From: CAMAVH01 sp036500145
Lineage (GTDB): Bacteria > Pseudomonadota > Alphaproteobacteria > SMXQ01
DNA: 64,000 nucleotides
NCBI GenBank assembly: GCA_036500145.1
Contig: DASYCO010000048.1
Coordinates: 60,073-124,072 of the forward strand
Direction: 5' to 3'
Shown here: positions 35,739 to 44,242 of the stretch, piece after piece
Numbering within the stretch: position 1 is the stretch's first letter
How the letters are laid out: every line of letters starts with the position of its first letter
Notes under the pieces: generated by a model
The model's database searches: none
Told to the model about the DNA's origin: nothing
What the model saw: the letters and a program-made list of their open reading frames with translations, nothing else
Translations under genes and position numbers: made by a program

Positions 35739-36710
35739 CTAGCCGGCCTTCCGTGGCGTTCCGCGCTTTTGGCGGGATTCCAGGCCTTTTCGCGGCTGCG
35801 AGATGGTCGACAGAAATTCGACCCTGGTCTGCAGGAAATCGAGAAAGGTCTCGATGCGGGCCGGCGTGTGGGGGCTGCGCGAGTAATAGGCGCGCAGCAT
35901 CCGGGCGAAGGTCAGCTGGCCGGGGAACAGCTCCACCAGGCGGCCGGCCTTCAGCCCGCGGCGTGCGTCATATTCCGGCAGCCTAGCGATCCCCACCCCG
36001 GCCTCGCAGGCGTCATAGATGACGACCCCGCTGTTCGAGCGCAGGTTGCCGGTGACGTGGAGGGTGCATTCCTCCTCCCCGTCGACGAAGGTCCACTGGT
36101 CGCAGCCCGGCTGGCCCGGATGGACCAGGCAATTGTAGCCGGCCAGCTCTTCCGGCCGGCGCGGGAGCTTCTTGCCCTTGAAGAAATCGACCGACGCGCA
36201 GACGCGGTAGCGCAGCAGGCCCAGCTCGCGCGACAGCAGGCTTGCATCCGCCAGGTCGGCGGTGCGGATGGCGATGTCGACGCCTTTCTCCGTGGGGCTT
36301 GCCGGATCTTCGCCGACGCGCAGGTCGACGATGATGTCCGGATAGATCTTGTTGAACTCGAAGATGATCTTCGGCAGGACCAGCTCGCCGAAGCCGAGCG
36401 GAGAGTAGACCCGCACGGTGCCGCGCAGGCCCTTCGTCAGCTCGCCGACCTCCTCATGGACCGCCGTGAGCTGCTGCAGGATGGCGGCGCAGCGCGCGTA
36501 GTACCGCTGGCCGGTTTCCGTCAGGGAGAAGTGCCGGGTCGAGCGGATGAACAGCTGCGCCTGCAGCGTGTCTTCCAGGTACTTGATGCGCTTGCTGACA
36601 TAGGGCACCGACAGGCGGAGTTCCCTGGCGGCCTGCGTGAAACTCGACTTCTCGGCGACACGGACGAAGATCGCGACGTCGTTGAGGTCTTCCAACTTCC
36701 CAAAGCCCAT
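35739..36710 (-). CDS. LysR-family transcriptional regulator
   Basis: The 323-residue protein has an N-terminal winged helix (LEDLNDVAIFVRVAEKSSFT to about FSLTETG). The effector domain contains VRVYSPLGFGELVL, PTEKGVDIAIRTADL and GVGIARLPEYDARRG. The chosen ATG aligns with the start of its paralogue at 23569-24483; an upstream GTG at 36764 would add 18 residues without matching it. The C-terminal 25 residues are extra, basic and probably disordered. It lies between the two-cupin gene upstream and the five-copy binding-protein array downstream, all on one strand, and is a likely regulator of one or both. Confidence 0.9.
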   Translation of the reverse strand: MGFGKLEDLNDVAIFVRVAEKSSFTQAARELRLSVPYVSKRIKYLEDTLQAQLFIRSTRHFSLTETGQRYYARCAAILQQLTAVHEEVGELTKGLRGTVRVYSPLGFGELVLPKIIFEFNKIYPDIIVDLRVGEDPASPTEKGVDIAIRTADLADASLLSRELGLLRYRVCASVDFFKGKKLPRRPEELAGYNCLVHPGQPGCDQWTFVDGEEECTLHVTGNLRSNSGVVIYDACEAGVGIARLPEYDARRGLKAGRLVELFPGQLTFARMLRAYYSRSPHTPARIETFLDFLQTRVEFLSTISQPRKGLESRQKRGTPRKAG

Positions 36711-36817
36711 CTCGCGAGCCGCAAGGCTCGACCTGCCCTTGCCCGGCGTCGCGTCGAGGGACACGGTTCGCCGGGCGAAATTCGAGGGCGCAGATTAGAG
36801 GGGGCTTCCGGGCCTGT

Positions 36818-37888
36818 CTACTCCGCGGCCTGCAGCACTTTTGTTCGCACTTCGAACGTGCTGTCGAAGGCGTGGCCCTGCGGGTCGGCCACGAGGTCCC
36901 ACGGCAGGCGGCTGTACCACACCGTCCGCAGGAAGTTCTCGTCGCAGATCACGCTGTGGGAGATGCCGAGCGGCACCACGGCGAGGTCGCCCGGGATCAT
37001 CGGCAGCTTGCCGTCGAACTCCGACATGTTGACCGCCGTGCCGCGGAACTGCAGGCCGAACTCCTCGCTGCGCAGCGCGCGGTGGAAGGCGAACTGCTCG
37101 CCTTCCGTGTTGTAGGCCTCGACGAAGAAATTCTCCGTCTCGATCAGCTTCGGGCCCGGGCCGCGCGTGCCGGTCTTCTCGGTGAAGAAGTCGAAGGTGC
37201 GGATCTTGTGCACGGTGCTCTGCTTGGCGTCGCGCTGCGCGCTGGAGACGCCGACGAGCAAGGCGTAGTCGCGCTCGATGCTCGTGTAGTCCTCCGGGCC
37301 CTTGTCGCGCCAGGTCACCATGACTTCGGTGACGATGCCCTTCGAGGCCTTCTCCTTGCCGGCCGGCACGGTCCACTTCGGACCGCCGTGGCGGACGACT
37401 TCGAACGCCGTCTCGGTCTTGTGCTGCTCCTCCGTGAACATGCGGATGACGGGGGAATGCAGCCAGCCGCACATGCGCAGGCAGTCGGCGGTGCCGGTGC
37501 TGCGCTGGGCGATGCCGCCGGGAACGAACAGGGTCTCGCCCGGGCTCAGGTCATAGACGCCGCATTCGGTCTCGATGGTCGAATGGCCGCTAAATTGAAA
37601 GATGATCTCGTCGAAGTCGATGTTGCGGCGGAAGACGTCCTGGCAGCCGACGACGCTTTCCACGCCGATGCGCTGGTCCGCGTTCGCCAGGATCACCAGC
37701 GACTGGTTCGGCTGCGACAGCATGTCGAACGGGCGCAGCTTCGGAATGAAGTGCTTGCCCCGCGCCGTGCCCATCAGGTTGCCCTTCTCGCGCTCCGACC
37801 AGGCGTGATGGTGGCTGCGCTCCAGCTCCGGGCCGCTAAACTTGTTGGGGCCGGACCAGCCCGTCATGAATTCGCGGATGTCGCTCAT
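36818..37888 (-). CDS. Two-cupin protein, homogentisate 1,2-dioxygenase-like
   Basis: This 356-residue paralogue of the 24565-25665 protein has an N-terminal cupin (GHSTIETECGVYDLSPGETL, VPGGIAQRS) and a C-terminal cupin (AFHRALRSEEFGLQFRG, VPLGISHSV). Potential Fe(II) ligands His269, Glu275/276 and His311 occupy the same places as in its paralogue. AGAGGA precedes the ATG at good spacing. It follows the third NitT/TauT-like binding protein by 31 bp and precedes the LysR gene, so uptake, oxidation and regulation genes are in one transcriptional run. The exact substrate is unknown; an aromatic or enol compound is plausible. Confidence 0.78.
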   Translation of the reverse strand: MSDIREFMTGWSGPNKFSGPELERSHHHAWSEREKGNLMGTARGKHFIPKLRPFDMLSQPNQSLVILANADQRIGVESVVGCQDVFRRNIDFDEIIFQFSGHSTIETECGVYDLSPGETLFVPGGIAQRSTGTADCLRMCGWLHSPVIRMFTEEQHKTETAFEVVRHGGPKWTVPAGKEKASKGIVTEVMVTWRDKGPEDYTSIERDYALLVGVSSAQRDAKQSTVHKIRTFDFFTEKTGTRGPGPKLIETENFFVEAYNTEGEQFAFHRALRSEEFGLQFRGTAVNMSEFDGKLPMIPGDLAVVPLGISHSVICDENFLRTVWYSRLPWDLVADPQGHAFDSTFEVRTKVLQAAE

Positions 37889-37919
37889 TTGAATGTTTCC
37901 TCTGAACTCTTGGTGATGG

Positions 37920-38936
37920 TTAAGGCGTCGGCTTCCAGCCGCCGGAGGCCAGTTCCTTGTTGGCTTCCTCCGCCATGCCGAGATCGAAGATCTTCTCGAC
38001 CTTCGGCAATTTGTCGGGCGCGAGCTGCATGATCTGGCCGCGAACGGCGATCTCCGTCCGCATGGCGCTCAGCGGCACCGTGCCGTCCTCGCTCTTGCTG
38101 GCCAGCACGTCGTCGTAGTCGGACGCGACGACGTCGCGGGACCGGCCGCCGTCGCCGTACTTCGCGACGATGTCGATCGTCTGCTCCTTGAAGGCCGCCG
38201 CGTAGCGGAAGCCCTTCAGGCTGGCGCGCACGAAGCGCTTCACGAGGCCGCGGTCGCGCTGGATGACGGCGTCGCTCACGGCCAGGCTGGTGAGCGGCAT
38301 GCGCACGTCGTCGTACATGTCGTAGACCAGGTGGGCCTTGTCGAGGATGCCCATCTCGCGCAGCTTCTCGACGTCGAGGCTCGATATGACCGCCGCCGGC
38401 AGGGAGCCGGACATGATGGTGGCGAAGCGCCCGTTGCCCTGCCCCAAGGCCGTGTAGCCGATCGAGGCAGGATCGATCTTGTGGTTCATCAGCACCATGC
38501 GCAGGGCGATCTCGAAGGCGTCGCCGCGGCTCTTGATGCCGACCGTCTTGCCCTTCAGGTCATCGAGGGTCTTCAGGTCGGGCTGCGTCGCCCAGACCTG
38601 GAAGGCCGGCCGGTCCCAGGGGAAGAACACCAGCTTCACGGCGGCGCCCTTCATGGCGGCGCTCATCGCCGTGGCGCCGGAGGTGCTGAAGGGAATGTCG
38701 CCCGACAGCAGCGCCGCCGTGGCGGACGCGCCAGGCGCCTTGACGATCTCGACCTCGAGCCCTTCCTCGCGGAAATAGCCCTTGTCGATGGCGACCAGGT
38801 AAGGCGCGTAGTTCATCGAGGCCGACGCCAGGGAGACCTTGACGGGCTCCGCCTGGGCCAGCCCGGCATGGGCAAGCGACGCCAGCCCGACGAACGCGCA
38901 AGACAGCTTTACGAACGCGGTGACGGTGCTCTTCAT
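37920..38936 (-). CDS. NitT/TauT-type ABC transporter substrate-binding protein, copy 3 of 3
   Basis: The 338-residue protein has a signal peptide ending near GLAQAEP. It shows the SsuA/NMT1-like pattern: VKVSLASASMNYAPYLVAID, KGYFREEGLEVEIVKAPGA, GDIPFSTSGATAMSAAMKGA and LDDLKGKTVGIKSRGDAFEI. GGGGGA lies seven bases before the chosen ATG. Two paralogues lie directly upstream on the same strand, and the permease and ATPase of the system lie further upstream. Family members bind sulfonates, taurine, nitrate or thiamine precursors, or aromatic acids such as phthalates. The ligand here is not inferable. Confidence 0.9.
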   Translation of the reverse strand: MKSTVTAFVKLSCAFVGLASLAHAGLAQAEPVKVSLASASMNYAPYLVAIDKGYFREEGLEVEIVKAPGASATAALLSGDIPFSTSGATAMSAAMKGAAVKLVFFPWDRPAFQVWATQPDLKTLDDLKGKTVGIKSRGDAFEIALRMVLMNHKIDPASIGYTALGQGNGRFATIMSGSLPAAVISSLDVEKLREMGILDKAHLVYDMYDDVRMPLTSLAVSDAVIQRDRGLVKRFVRASLKGFRYAAAFKEQTIDIVAKYGDGGRSRDVVASDYDDVLASKSEDGTVPLSAMRTEIAVRGQIMQLAPDKLPKVEKIFDLGMAEEANKELASGGWKPTP

Positions 38937-38977
38937 GACGGCGTCCCCCAATCGTCTGATCCGCGAAGCCCTGCAGG

Positions 38978-40012
38978 CTATGGCGTCGGCTTCCAGCCGC
39001 TGGCGGCCAGTTCCTTGTTGACCTCATTGGCCATCGACAGGTCGAACACCTTGTCGGCCTTCGGCAGCTTGTCGGCCGGCATTTCCATGATCTGGCCGCG
39101 CACCGTGATCTCGGTCTGCAGCGAGGCCGGCGGCACTGTGCCGTCCTCGCTCCTGCTGGCGACCACGTCGTCGTAGTCGGCGGCGGCCGCTTCGCGGGTG
39201 CGGCCGACGTCGTTGTATTTCATCAGGATGTCGAGCGTCGGCTCCTTGAGCTCGGTCGCGTAGCGGAAGCCCTTGATGCTGGCGCGGATGAAGCGCTTCA
39301 CGCGCTCGCGGTCCTTCTGGATCAGCGCCGCGTTCACGGCCAGGCTGGTCAGCGGCATGCGCACGTTGTTGGCGTACATGTCGTATACCATGTTGCCCTT
39401 GTCGAGGGCGCCCATCTCGCGCAGCTTCTGCACGTCGATGCGCGACACCATGGCCGCCGGCAACGAGCCCGACACGAGGGTGGCGAAGCGGCCGTTGCCG
39501 ATGCCGAGCGCCGTGTAGCTCACGGCGCTTGGGTCGATGCCGTTGGCCATGAAGGCCATGCGCAGCGCGATCTCGAAGGTGTCGCCGCGGCTCTGGATGC
39601 CGATGGTCTTGCCCTTCAGGTCGGCCAGCGTCTTGATGTCGGGCTTCGTCGACCAGATCTGGAAGGTCGGGCGGCTCCAGGGGAAGAGCACCAGCTTCAG
39701 GGGCGCGCCCTTCATGGCGGCGCTCATGGCGGCGGCCCCCGAGGTGCTGAAGGGCAGGTCGCCGGACAGCAGGGCCGCCGTCGCGGCGGCGCCCGGGGCG
39801 TGGACGATCTCGACGTCGAAGCCTTCCTCGCGGTAGTAGCCCTTCTCGATGGCGACGAAGTAAGGCGCGTAGTTCGCCGTCGCCGCCGCGAGCGAGACCT
39901 TCATCGGCTCCAGCGCCTGGGCCGGATGGGCCACGAACGCGAAAGCCAGGAACGCGGGAGCCATGAGGGCGGCGGACAGCTTGCCGAACGCGGCGGCGGT
40001 GAAGGTCTTCAT
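38978..40012 (-). CDS. NitT/TauT-type ABC transporter substrate-binding protein, copy 2 of 3
   Basis: The 344-residue paralogue has a signal peptide (MAPAFLAFAFVAHPAQA) and motifs MKVSLAAATANYAPYFVAIE, KGYYREEGFDVEIVHAPGA and GDLPFSTSGAAAMSAAMKGA. GGGGAGA lies eight bases before the ATG. The open frame extends about 110 codons upstream, but that part is an out-of-frame reading of the neighbouring paralogue and has no gene-like features. The gap to copy 3 is 41 bp. Its C-terminus (NEVNKELAASGWKPTP) is nearly identical to that of copy 1. Confidence 0.9.
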   Translation of the reverse strand: MKTFTAAAFGKLSAALMAPAFLAFAFVAHPAQALEPMKVSLAAATANYAPYFVAIEKGYYREEGFDVEIVHAPGAAATAALLSGDLPFSTSGAAAMSAAMKGAPLKLVLFPWSRPTFQIWSTKPDIKTLADLKGKTIGIQSRGDTFEIALRMAFMANGIDPSAVSYTALGIGNGRFATLVSGSLPAAMVSRIDVQKLREMGALDKGNMVYDMYANNVRMPLTSLAVNAALIQKDRERVKRFIRASIKGFRYATELKEPTLDILMKYNDVGRTREAAAADYDDVVASRSEDGTVPPASLQTEITVRGQIMEMPADKLPKADKVFDLSMANEVNKELAASGWKPTP

Positions 40013-40036
40013 CAAAGCGTCTCCCCAATGTTTTCT

Positions 40037-40058
40037 GGCGCCGTCGTTGCTCGGCGCC
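40037..40058 (-). promoter_or_regulatory. Intercistronic stem-loop upstream of NitT-type copy 2
   Basis: GGCGCCG and CGGCGCC form a perfect 7-bp stem with an 8-base loop, 25 bp before the start of copy 2. Together with the hairpin at 40127-40150 it makes the 154-bp gap between copies 1 and 2 highly structured. Confidence 0.4.
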
Positions 40059-40126
40059 GTGGTTCCTGGCGATTGATTCGCCTTTGAACGAGAGCGGTAC
40101 GCGGAACGCTTCAGTGCCGCGGCGGC

Positions 40127-40150
40127 GGCGGGCGCGCAGAGGCGCCCGCC
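40127..40150 (-). promoter_or_regulatory. Strong intercistronic stem-loop after NitT-type copy 1
   Basis: GGCGGGCGC and GCGCCCGCC form a perfect 9-bp stem with a 6-base loop, 17 bp past the stop codon of copy 1. On the transcribed strand it is followed by GC-rich sequence and not a U-tract, so partial termination or mRNA protection is more likely than full termination. Confidence 0.45.
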
Positions 40151-40166
40151 TCTTTGGCCCGGCCGG

Positions 40167-41192
40167 TTACGGCGTCGGCTTCCAGCCGCTGGCGGCAAGC
40201 TCCTTGTTGACCTGGTTGGCCATGCTGAGGTCGAACACCTGCTCGACCTTCGGCTGCTTCTCGACGGGGATTTCCATGATCTGGCCGCGCACGGCGATCT
40301 CGGTCTGCATGGCGCTGAGCGGCACCGTGCCGTCCTCACTCTTGCTGGCGATCACGTCCTCGTAGTTGGAGGCGACGACGTCGCGCGAGGCGTTGCCCTC
40401 GTTGTACTTCGTCACGATGTCGATGGTCTGCTCCTTGAAGGTCTCCGTGTAGCGGAAGCCCTTCACGCTGGCGCGGATGAAGCGCTTCACGCGGTCGCGG
40501 TCCTTCTGGATGGTCACGTCGCCCACTGCCAGGCTGGTCAGCGGCATGCGCACGTTGTTGTACATGTCGTAGACCATCTGGCCCTTGTCGAGCGCGCCCA
40601 TCTCGCGCAGCTTCTCGACGTCGACGCGCGAGATCATCGCGGCCGGCAGCGAGCCCGACATGATGGTGGCGAAGCGGCCGTTGCCGAAGCCGAGCGCCGT
40701 GTAGCTGACGGTGGACGGGTCGATCTTGTTCTCCATCAGGGCCATGCGGAGCGCGATCTCGAAGGTGTCGCCGCGGCTCTGGATGCCGATGGTCTTGCCC
40801 TTCAGGTCGGCCAGCGTCTTGATGCCGGGCTGCGTCGACCAGACCTGGAAGGTCGGGCGGTCCCACGGGAAGAATACCAGCTTGACCTTGGCCCCCTTCA
40901 TGCCGGCGCTCATGGCGGCGGCGCCGGAGGTGCTGAAGGGAATGTCGCCGGAGAGCAAGGCCGCCGTGGCGGCGGCGCCCGGCGCCTTCACCATCTCGAC
41001 CTCGAAGCCTTCCTCGCGGAAATAGCCCTTTTCCATGGCGACGAAATAGGGCGCGTAGTTCACCGAGGACGACGCCACGGACACCTTCACGGTTTCCGCC
41101 GCCTGGGCCGGAGCCGGCGCGCCCGCGAACAATGCCGCGACGGCGGCCGCGGCCGCCAGCTTGCCGTAGGACGCGGTAACGGAAATCCTCAT
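40167..41192 (-). CDS. NitT/TauT-type ABC transporter substrate-binding protein, copy 1 of 3
   Basis: The 341-residue protein has a signal peptide (AAAAAVAALFAGAPAPAQA) and motifs VKVSVASSSVNYAPYFVAME, KGYFREEGFEVEMVKAPGA, GDIPFSTSGAAAMSAGMKGA and LADLKGKTIGIQSRGDTFEI. It is closest in sequence to copy 2 in the central part. GGGAGAGG lies a few bases before the ATG. It is the first binding-protein gene after the ATPase. Between them lies an array of five tandem stem-loops that may set the relative amounts of transporter core and binding proteins. Confidence 0.92.
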   Translation of the reverse strand: MRISVTASYGKLAAAAAVAALFAGAPAPAQAAETVKVSVASSSVNYAPYFVAMEKGYFREEGFEVEMVKAPGAAATAALLSGDIPFSTSGAAAMSAGMKGAKVKLVFFPWDRPTFQVWSTQPGIKTLADLKGKTIGIQSRGDTFEIALRMALMENKIDPSTVSYTALGFGNGRFATIMSGSLPAAMISRVDVEKLREMGALDKGQMVYDMYNNVRMPLTSLAVGDVTIQKDRDRVKRFIRASVKGFRYTETFKEQTIDIVTKYNEGNASRDVVASNYEDVIASKSEDGTVPLSAMQTEIAVRGQIMEIPVEKQPKVEQVFDLSMANQVNKELAASGWKPTP

Positions 41193-41266
41193 CGAGCCTC
41201 TCCCAATTCTGTTCGGCGATTGCTCTCGCCTTGAACCGGCCCCATGCGGGAGGCCGGACGTTCGCC

Positions 41267-41401
41267 AGGCCGTCCTCAGACGGCTTGAATGCTAGGCCGT
41301 CCTCAGACGGCTTGAATGCTAGGCCGTCCTCAGACGGCTTGGATGCTAGGCCGTCCTCAGACGGCTTGGATGCTAGGCCGTCCTCAGACGGCTTGGATGC
41401 T
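41267..41401 (-). repeat. Five tandem 27-bp stem-loop repeats spanning the ATPase stop codon
   Basis: Five direct copies of a 27-bp unit lie end to end (41267, 41294, 41321, 41348, 41375). They are identical except for one position: TTGAATGCT in the first two and TTGGATGCT in the other three. Each contains the dyad GCCGTC-TGAG-GACGGC on the - strand, so RNA could fold into five successive 6-bp hairpins. The gene-proximal copy encodes the last residues and TGA stop of the ATPase (SIQAV-stop), so the array arose by tandem duplication of the gene's own 3' end. Confidence 0.97.
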
Positions 41402-42190
41402 GTCGGCCAGGGATTTAGTGACCTCGCGCTTGAGCAGGTGCCAGATCTCCTGGCGGTAGCGCGTGAAGGCAGGGCTCGCCTTGATCTCTTCGTCGTTCTG
41501 CCAGCGCGGGCGCGGCAGGTCGACGTCGATGGTGGTCAGGATCTTGCCCGGGCGCGCGCTGAACATGACGATCTTGTCGGAGAGGAAGATCGCCTCGTCG
41601 ATGCTGTGCGTGACCAGGACCACGGTCTTGTTGTCGCGTTCCAGCAGCTTCAGGAGCTCGATCTGCATGATCTCGCGGATCTGCGGGTCGAGGGCGCCGA
41701 ACGGCTCGTCCATGAAGAGGTAGTCCGGCGAGACGCTGAGCGCGCGGGCGATGCCGACGCGCTGCTTCATGCCGCCCGACAGCTGGTGCGGATAGTAGTT
41801 CGCGAAGTTCTCCAGGCCGACCAGCGCCAAGGTCTCCTTGATGCGCTCGGCGCGCGCCTTCGCCCCGAAGCCCTGGGCCTCAAGGGCGAATGCGATGTTC
41901 TCTGCCGCCGTGCGCCAGGGCAGCAGGTTGAATTCCTGGAACACCATGGCGCGGTTCCGCGCCGGCTTGCGCACGACCTCGGAATCCACCTGGACCTCGC
42001 CCTTCTGGGGCGTGACCAGGCCGTTCATGATCCGCAGCAGGGTCGTCTTGCCGCAGCCGCTCGGGCCCAGCAGGGAGACGAAGCTGCCGCGCTCGATGTG
42101 CAGCGAAACGTCGTCGATCACGGGCAGGGCGCCGCCGCCCTCGCGGGGGTCGCGCGCGAAGGCGTGGCTGATGGAGTTGACGTCGATCAT
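41384..42190 (-). CDS. ABC transporter ATP-binding protein, NitT/TauT (SsuB/TauB) type
   Basis: The 268-residue protein has Walker A GPSGCGKTT, signature LSGGMKQRVGIARAL, Walker B YLFMDEPFGALD and switch His in VTHSIDEAIFLSD. Length and the DEPFGALD form are typical of the SsuB/TauB subfamily. It lies 46 bp downstream of its permease gene and is followed by three binding-protein paralogues. Its last codons and stop fall inside the first unit of a 27-bp tandem repeat. GGAAGGG precedes the ATG. Confidence 0.95.
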   Translation of the reverse strand: MIDVNSISHAFARDPREGGGALPVIDDVSLHIERGSFVSLLGPSGCGKTTLLRIMNGLVTPQKGEVQVDSEVVRKPARNRAMVFQEFNLLPWRTAAENIAFALEAQGFGAKARAERIKETLALVGLENFANYYPHQLSGGMKQRVGIARALSVSPDYLFMDEPFGALDPQIREIMQIELLKLLERDNKTVVLVTHSIDEAIFLSDKIVMFSARPGKILTTIDVDLPRPRWQNDEEIKASPAFTRYRQEIWHLLKREVTKSLADSIQAV

Positions 42191-42236
42191 CGGTCGGCCC
42201 TTCCGGTCAAATTGAAAATCGCCATGTCCGTCTTCC

Positions 42237-43082
42237 TCAGTCGCCGCGCGAGCTGAAGCGCCAGGGGGCGATCTTGCGCTCGAGCAGGCGCAGGAACGAG
42301 TTCATTAGGATGCCGACGGTCGCCAGGATGACGACGCCGACGAAGATCATCGGCGTGTCGTAGAGGGCGCCGGCCTGGAAGATCAGGTAGCCGAGGCCGG
42401 CCGTCGAGGCGAACAGCTCGGCGATGACCACGTAGATCAGGATGCGGCCGACGGCGAGGCGGATGCCGGCGATGATGAAAGGCAGCGACGACGGCAGCAC
42501 GATCTTGCGCAGGATCTGGGATTCGCTTGCCGTGAAGGAGCGCGCCGTCTCGATCAGCTTGCGGTCGACGTTCGAGACGCCGGCTTCGGTGTTGATGATG
42601 ATGACGAAGACGCCGCCGAGGAACACCAGCACGACCTTCGACAGGACGCCGATGCCGAACCAGATGATGAGGAGCGGCAGGAAGGCGATGGTCGGCGACG
42701 AGTACTTCGCGATGATGAAGGGCTCGAGCGTGTCGCGCACCAGCCGCACGCGGCCCATCAGCACGCCGACCGGCACGCCGACGCCGACGGAGAGCCCGAA
42801 GGACCAGAGCGCCACCTCGCCGCTCGCCCAGATGTGCTTCCAGATGCTGCCATCGGCGAAGGATTGGTAGAGCCGCGCGGCGATCGTCGTCGGGCTGCTC
42901 AGGAACAGCTCGTTGACCCGGCCGGACTCGACCGACCATTCCCAGAAAGCGAGGACGATCGACACCGCGACCAGCCGCGTGATGAGCGTCTGGTGGTGCT
43001 TCCAGATGTCGGCCAACAGGCGGCTCGCGAAGGGGCGCGTGCCGCCGGGCATGGCGATGCGTGTGCTGTCTAGCTGCGTCAA
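42237..43082 (-). CDS. ABC transporter permease, NitT/TauT (SsuC/TauC) type
   Basis: The 281-residue membrane protein has about six transmembrane helices. The EAA-type loop reads DRKLIETARSFTASESQILR followed by KIVLPSSLPFIIAGIRLAVG, the signature of BPD_transp_1 permeases of the SsuC class. The start is TTG at 43082, supported by GGGAGG five bases upstream; no ATG nearby has comparable support. It heads the run permease, ATPase, three binding proteins, two-cupin protein, LysR. The 500 bp upstream has no gene and should contain the promoter. Confidence 0.92.
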   Translation of the reverse strand: MTQLDSTRIAMPGGTRPFASRLLADIWKHHQTLITRLVAVSIVLAFWEWSVESGRVNELFLSSPTTIAARLYQSFADGSIWKHIWASGEVALWSFGLSVGVGVPVGVLMGRVRLVRDTLEPFIIAKYSSPTIAFLPLLIIWFGIGVLSKVVLVFLGGVFVIIINTEAGVSNVDRKLIETARSFTASESQILRKIVLPSSLPFIIAGIRLAVGRILIYVVIAELFASTAGLGYLIFQAGALYDTPMIFVGVVILATVGILMNSFLRLLERKIAPWRFSSRGD

Positions 43083-43580
43083 CTCAACCTCCCAGATCGT
43101 CGAAAGGGCCCGCCTGAACGGGCCCGCGTCGCGGCTTCTCGGCGGCCGCAGACGCTTGGCTTATTCGATGTCGCGGACAGTCGCCGCCTGGGATCGGAGA
43201 GGCTCGCGCGCCTGGATCGACGGCAGCGGCCGTCGTTCGGCGTCCTTGCGAGGTCATCGCCCAGGTCGCGGCAGCAATAGGGGAAGGGGCTTCGTTCGTC
43301 GAAGCTCGCCGTCCCCCTACGGCTCTGTCCGCGCTTAGTTTCGCTTCCCTATCGGCGCTTGTGCGCCGTCGTCTTTTTGTCCGCATGGCGTCGCCATGGC
43401 GACGCCTGGTTACGGATCATACCGTCTTTCCAAGGCAATTTCGTAGCGCGAGCTTACATGGCGCCCGTCCAAGCCGCCCAGAGACTAATTTAGAAACACA
43501 GTCTTTCTCGCGGTTTCTCAATTTTGCCTGCCATTTCAGCCCGTTGCCTTGCCGATATTTTCGGCAGCGGCCATCGCAGA
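43083..43580. other. Gene-free stretch between the permease and the small cupin gene
   Basis: No supportable gene is seen. It contains a perfect 7-bp dyad, GGGCCCG-cctgaa-CGGGCCC, at 43106-43125 in the permease leader, and a 6-bp dyad, TGCCGA-tattt-TCGGCA, at 43550-43566 just past the cupin stop. Neither is followed by a clear U-tract on the transcribed strand. About 43430-43560 is lower in GC. The permease promoter is expected here but was not identified. Confidence 0.5.
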
Positions 43581-44138
43581 TCAGTGATGCGCGACTTCGG
43601 CGTCGCCGTCGATCAGGATGAAGGCGACCTTGCAAGGCTTGTCGGAGCGATTGCTCCAGGCGTGGTTGGTCGCGCGCTGCACGCACACTTCGCCAGCCTT
43701 CATCAGCACTTCATCCTTATCCAAAACGAGGTAGATTTCGCCGGACAGGATCAGCGCGTAGTCGAGCGTCTTGGTGCGGTGCATGAAGGGATGGCGCGGC
43801 GCTTCGCCGCCGACCAGCGCATGGGACGCGCCGAGCTCGCTGAAGGCCTTCTTCGCGGCTTCGGCGTCGACCGAGCCGATGTAGTTCGTTTCGGGAGGAA
43901 ATTCGACGATGCGGAAGTTGGTGCCGTTGGCGGCCGGCTCGAGCGCCATGGGCTTGACCGTCGCATCGGGGACGCCGCCGGTGGCGGCCGGCATCGCGTC
44001 CGTCATCCAGAGGTTGTTGATGACCACGCCGGGCCGCTGCGGCGACTGGCGCACGTTCGTCGGCGCGCCGTCCGAGACGATGACGGAGCGGCCATGCTCG
44101 TCGTTGCCGGTGACGACGCGGCGGATCGTATCAGCCAT
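43581..44138 (-). CDS. Single-domain cupin protein
   Basis: The 185-residue protein has a C-terminal cupin barrel: MHRTKTLDYALILSGEIYLV, then GEVCVQRATNHAWSNRSDKP. The first motif has one His and lacks the usual second His and Glu spacing; the second motif His is present. The N-terminal 70 residues (RRVVTGNDEHGRSVIVSDGA) match a form common in cupins annotated as dioxygenase-like or regulatory. It may bind metal and act on a small organic acid. It is divergent from the HpcH/HpaI aldolase gene and is the outermost gene of the 24-kb - strand run. AGGGAG precedes the ATG. Confidence 0.82.
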   Translation of the reverse strand: MADTIRRVVTGNDEHGRSVIVSDGAPTNVRQSPQRPGVVINNLWMTDAMPAATGGVPDATVKPMALEPAANGTNFRIVEFPPETNYIGSVDAEAAKKAFSELGASHALVGGEAPRHPFMHRTKTLDYALILSGEIYLVLDKDEVLMKAGEVCVQRATNHAWSNRSDKPCKVAFILIDGDAEVAHH

Positions 44139-44242
44139 GATTTTCTCCCTGACTCTATGCTAAAGCGCAGTTTGCGTCGTTCATAACCGCCTTCCAACAG
44201 AAAAACAATTTTCCTCCACACGACAACGACAGGGTCCCGTTC
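44139..44242. promoter_or_regulatory. Divergent intergenic promoter region (small cupin / aldolase)
   Basis: The 104-bp gap separates divergent starts and is AT-richer than its surroundings. On the - strand TTGTTT, 17 bases, TATGAA is a weak promoter-like pair that could serve the cupin gene. No convincing box was found for the aldolase. Confidence 0.35.

Noticed and set aside
40013..40339. N-terminal extension of the second NitT-type binding protein
   Set aside because: It is an out-of-frame reading of the neighbouring paralogue's 3' end; the signal peptide and ribosome-binding site support the start at 40012.
41267..41401. CRISPR array
   Set aside because: The 27-bp units are directly adjacent with no spacers and no cas genes are nearby.
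41231..42256. A + strand open frame containing five RPSSDGL(N/D)A peptide repeats
   Set aside because: The peptide repeats are just the translation of the 27-bp DNA hairpin array on the antisense strand, and the rest is a shadow of the ATPase gene.
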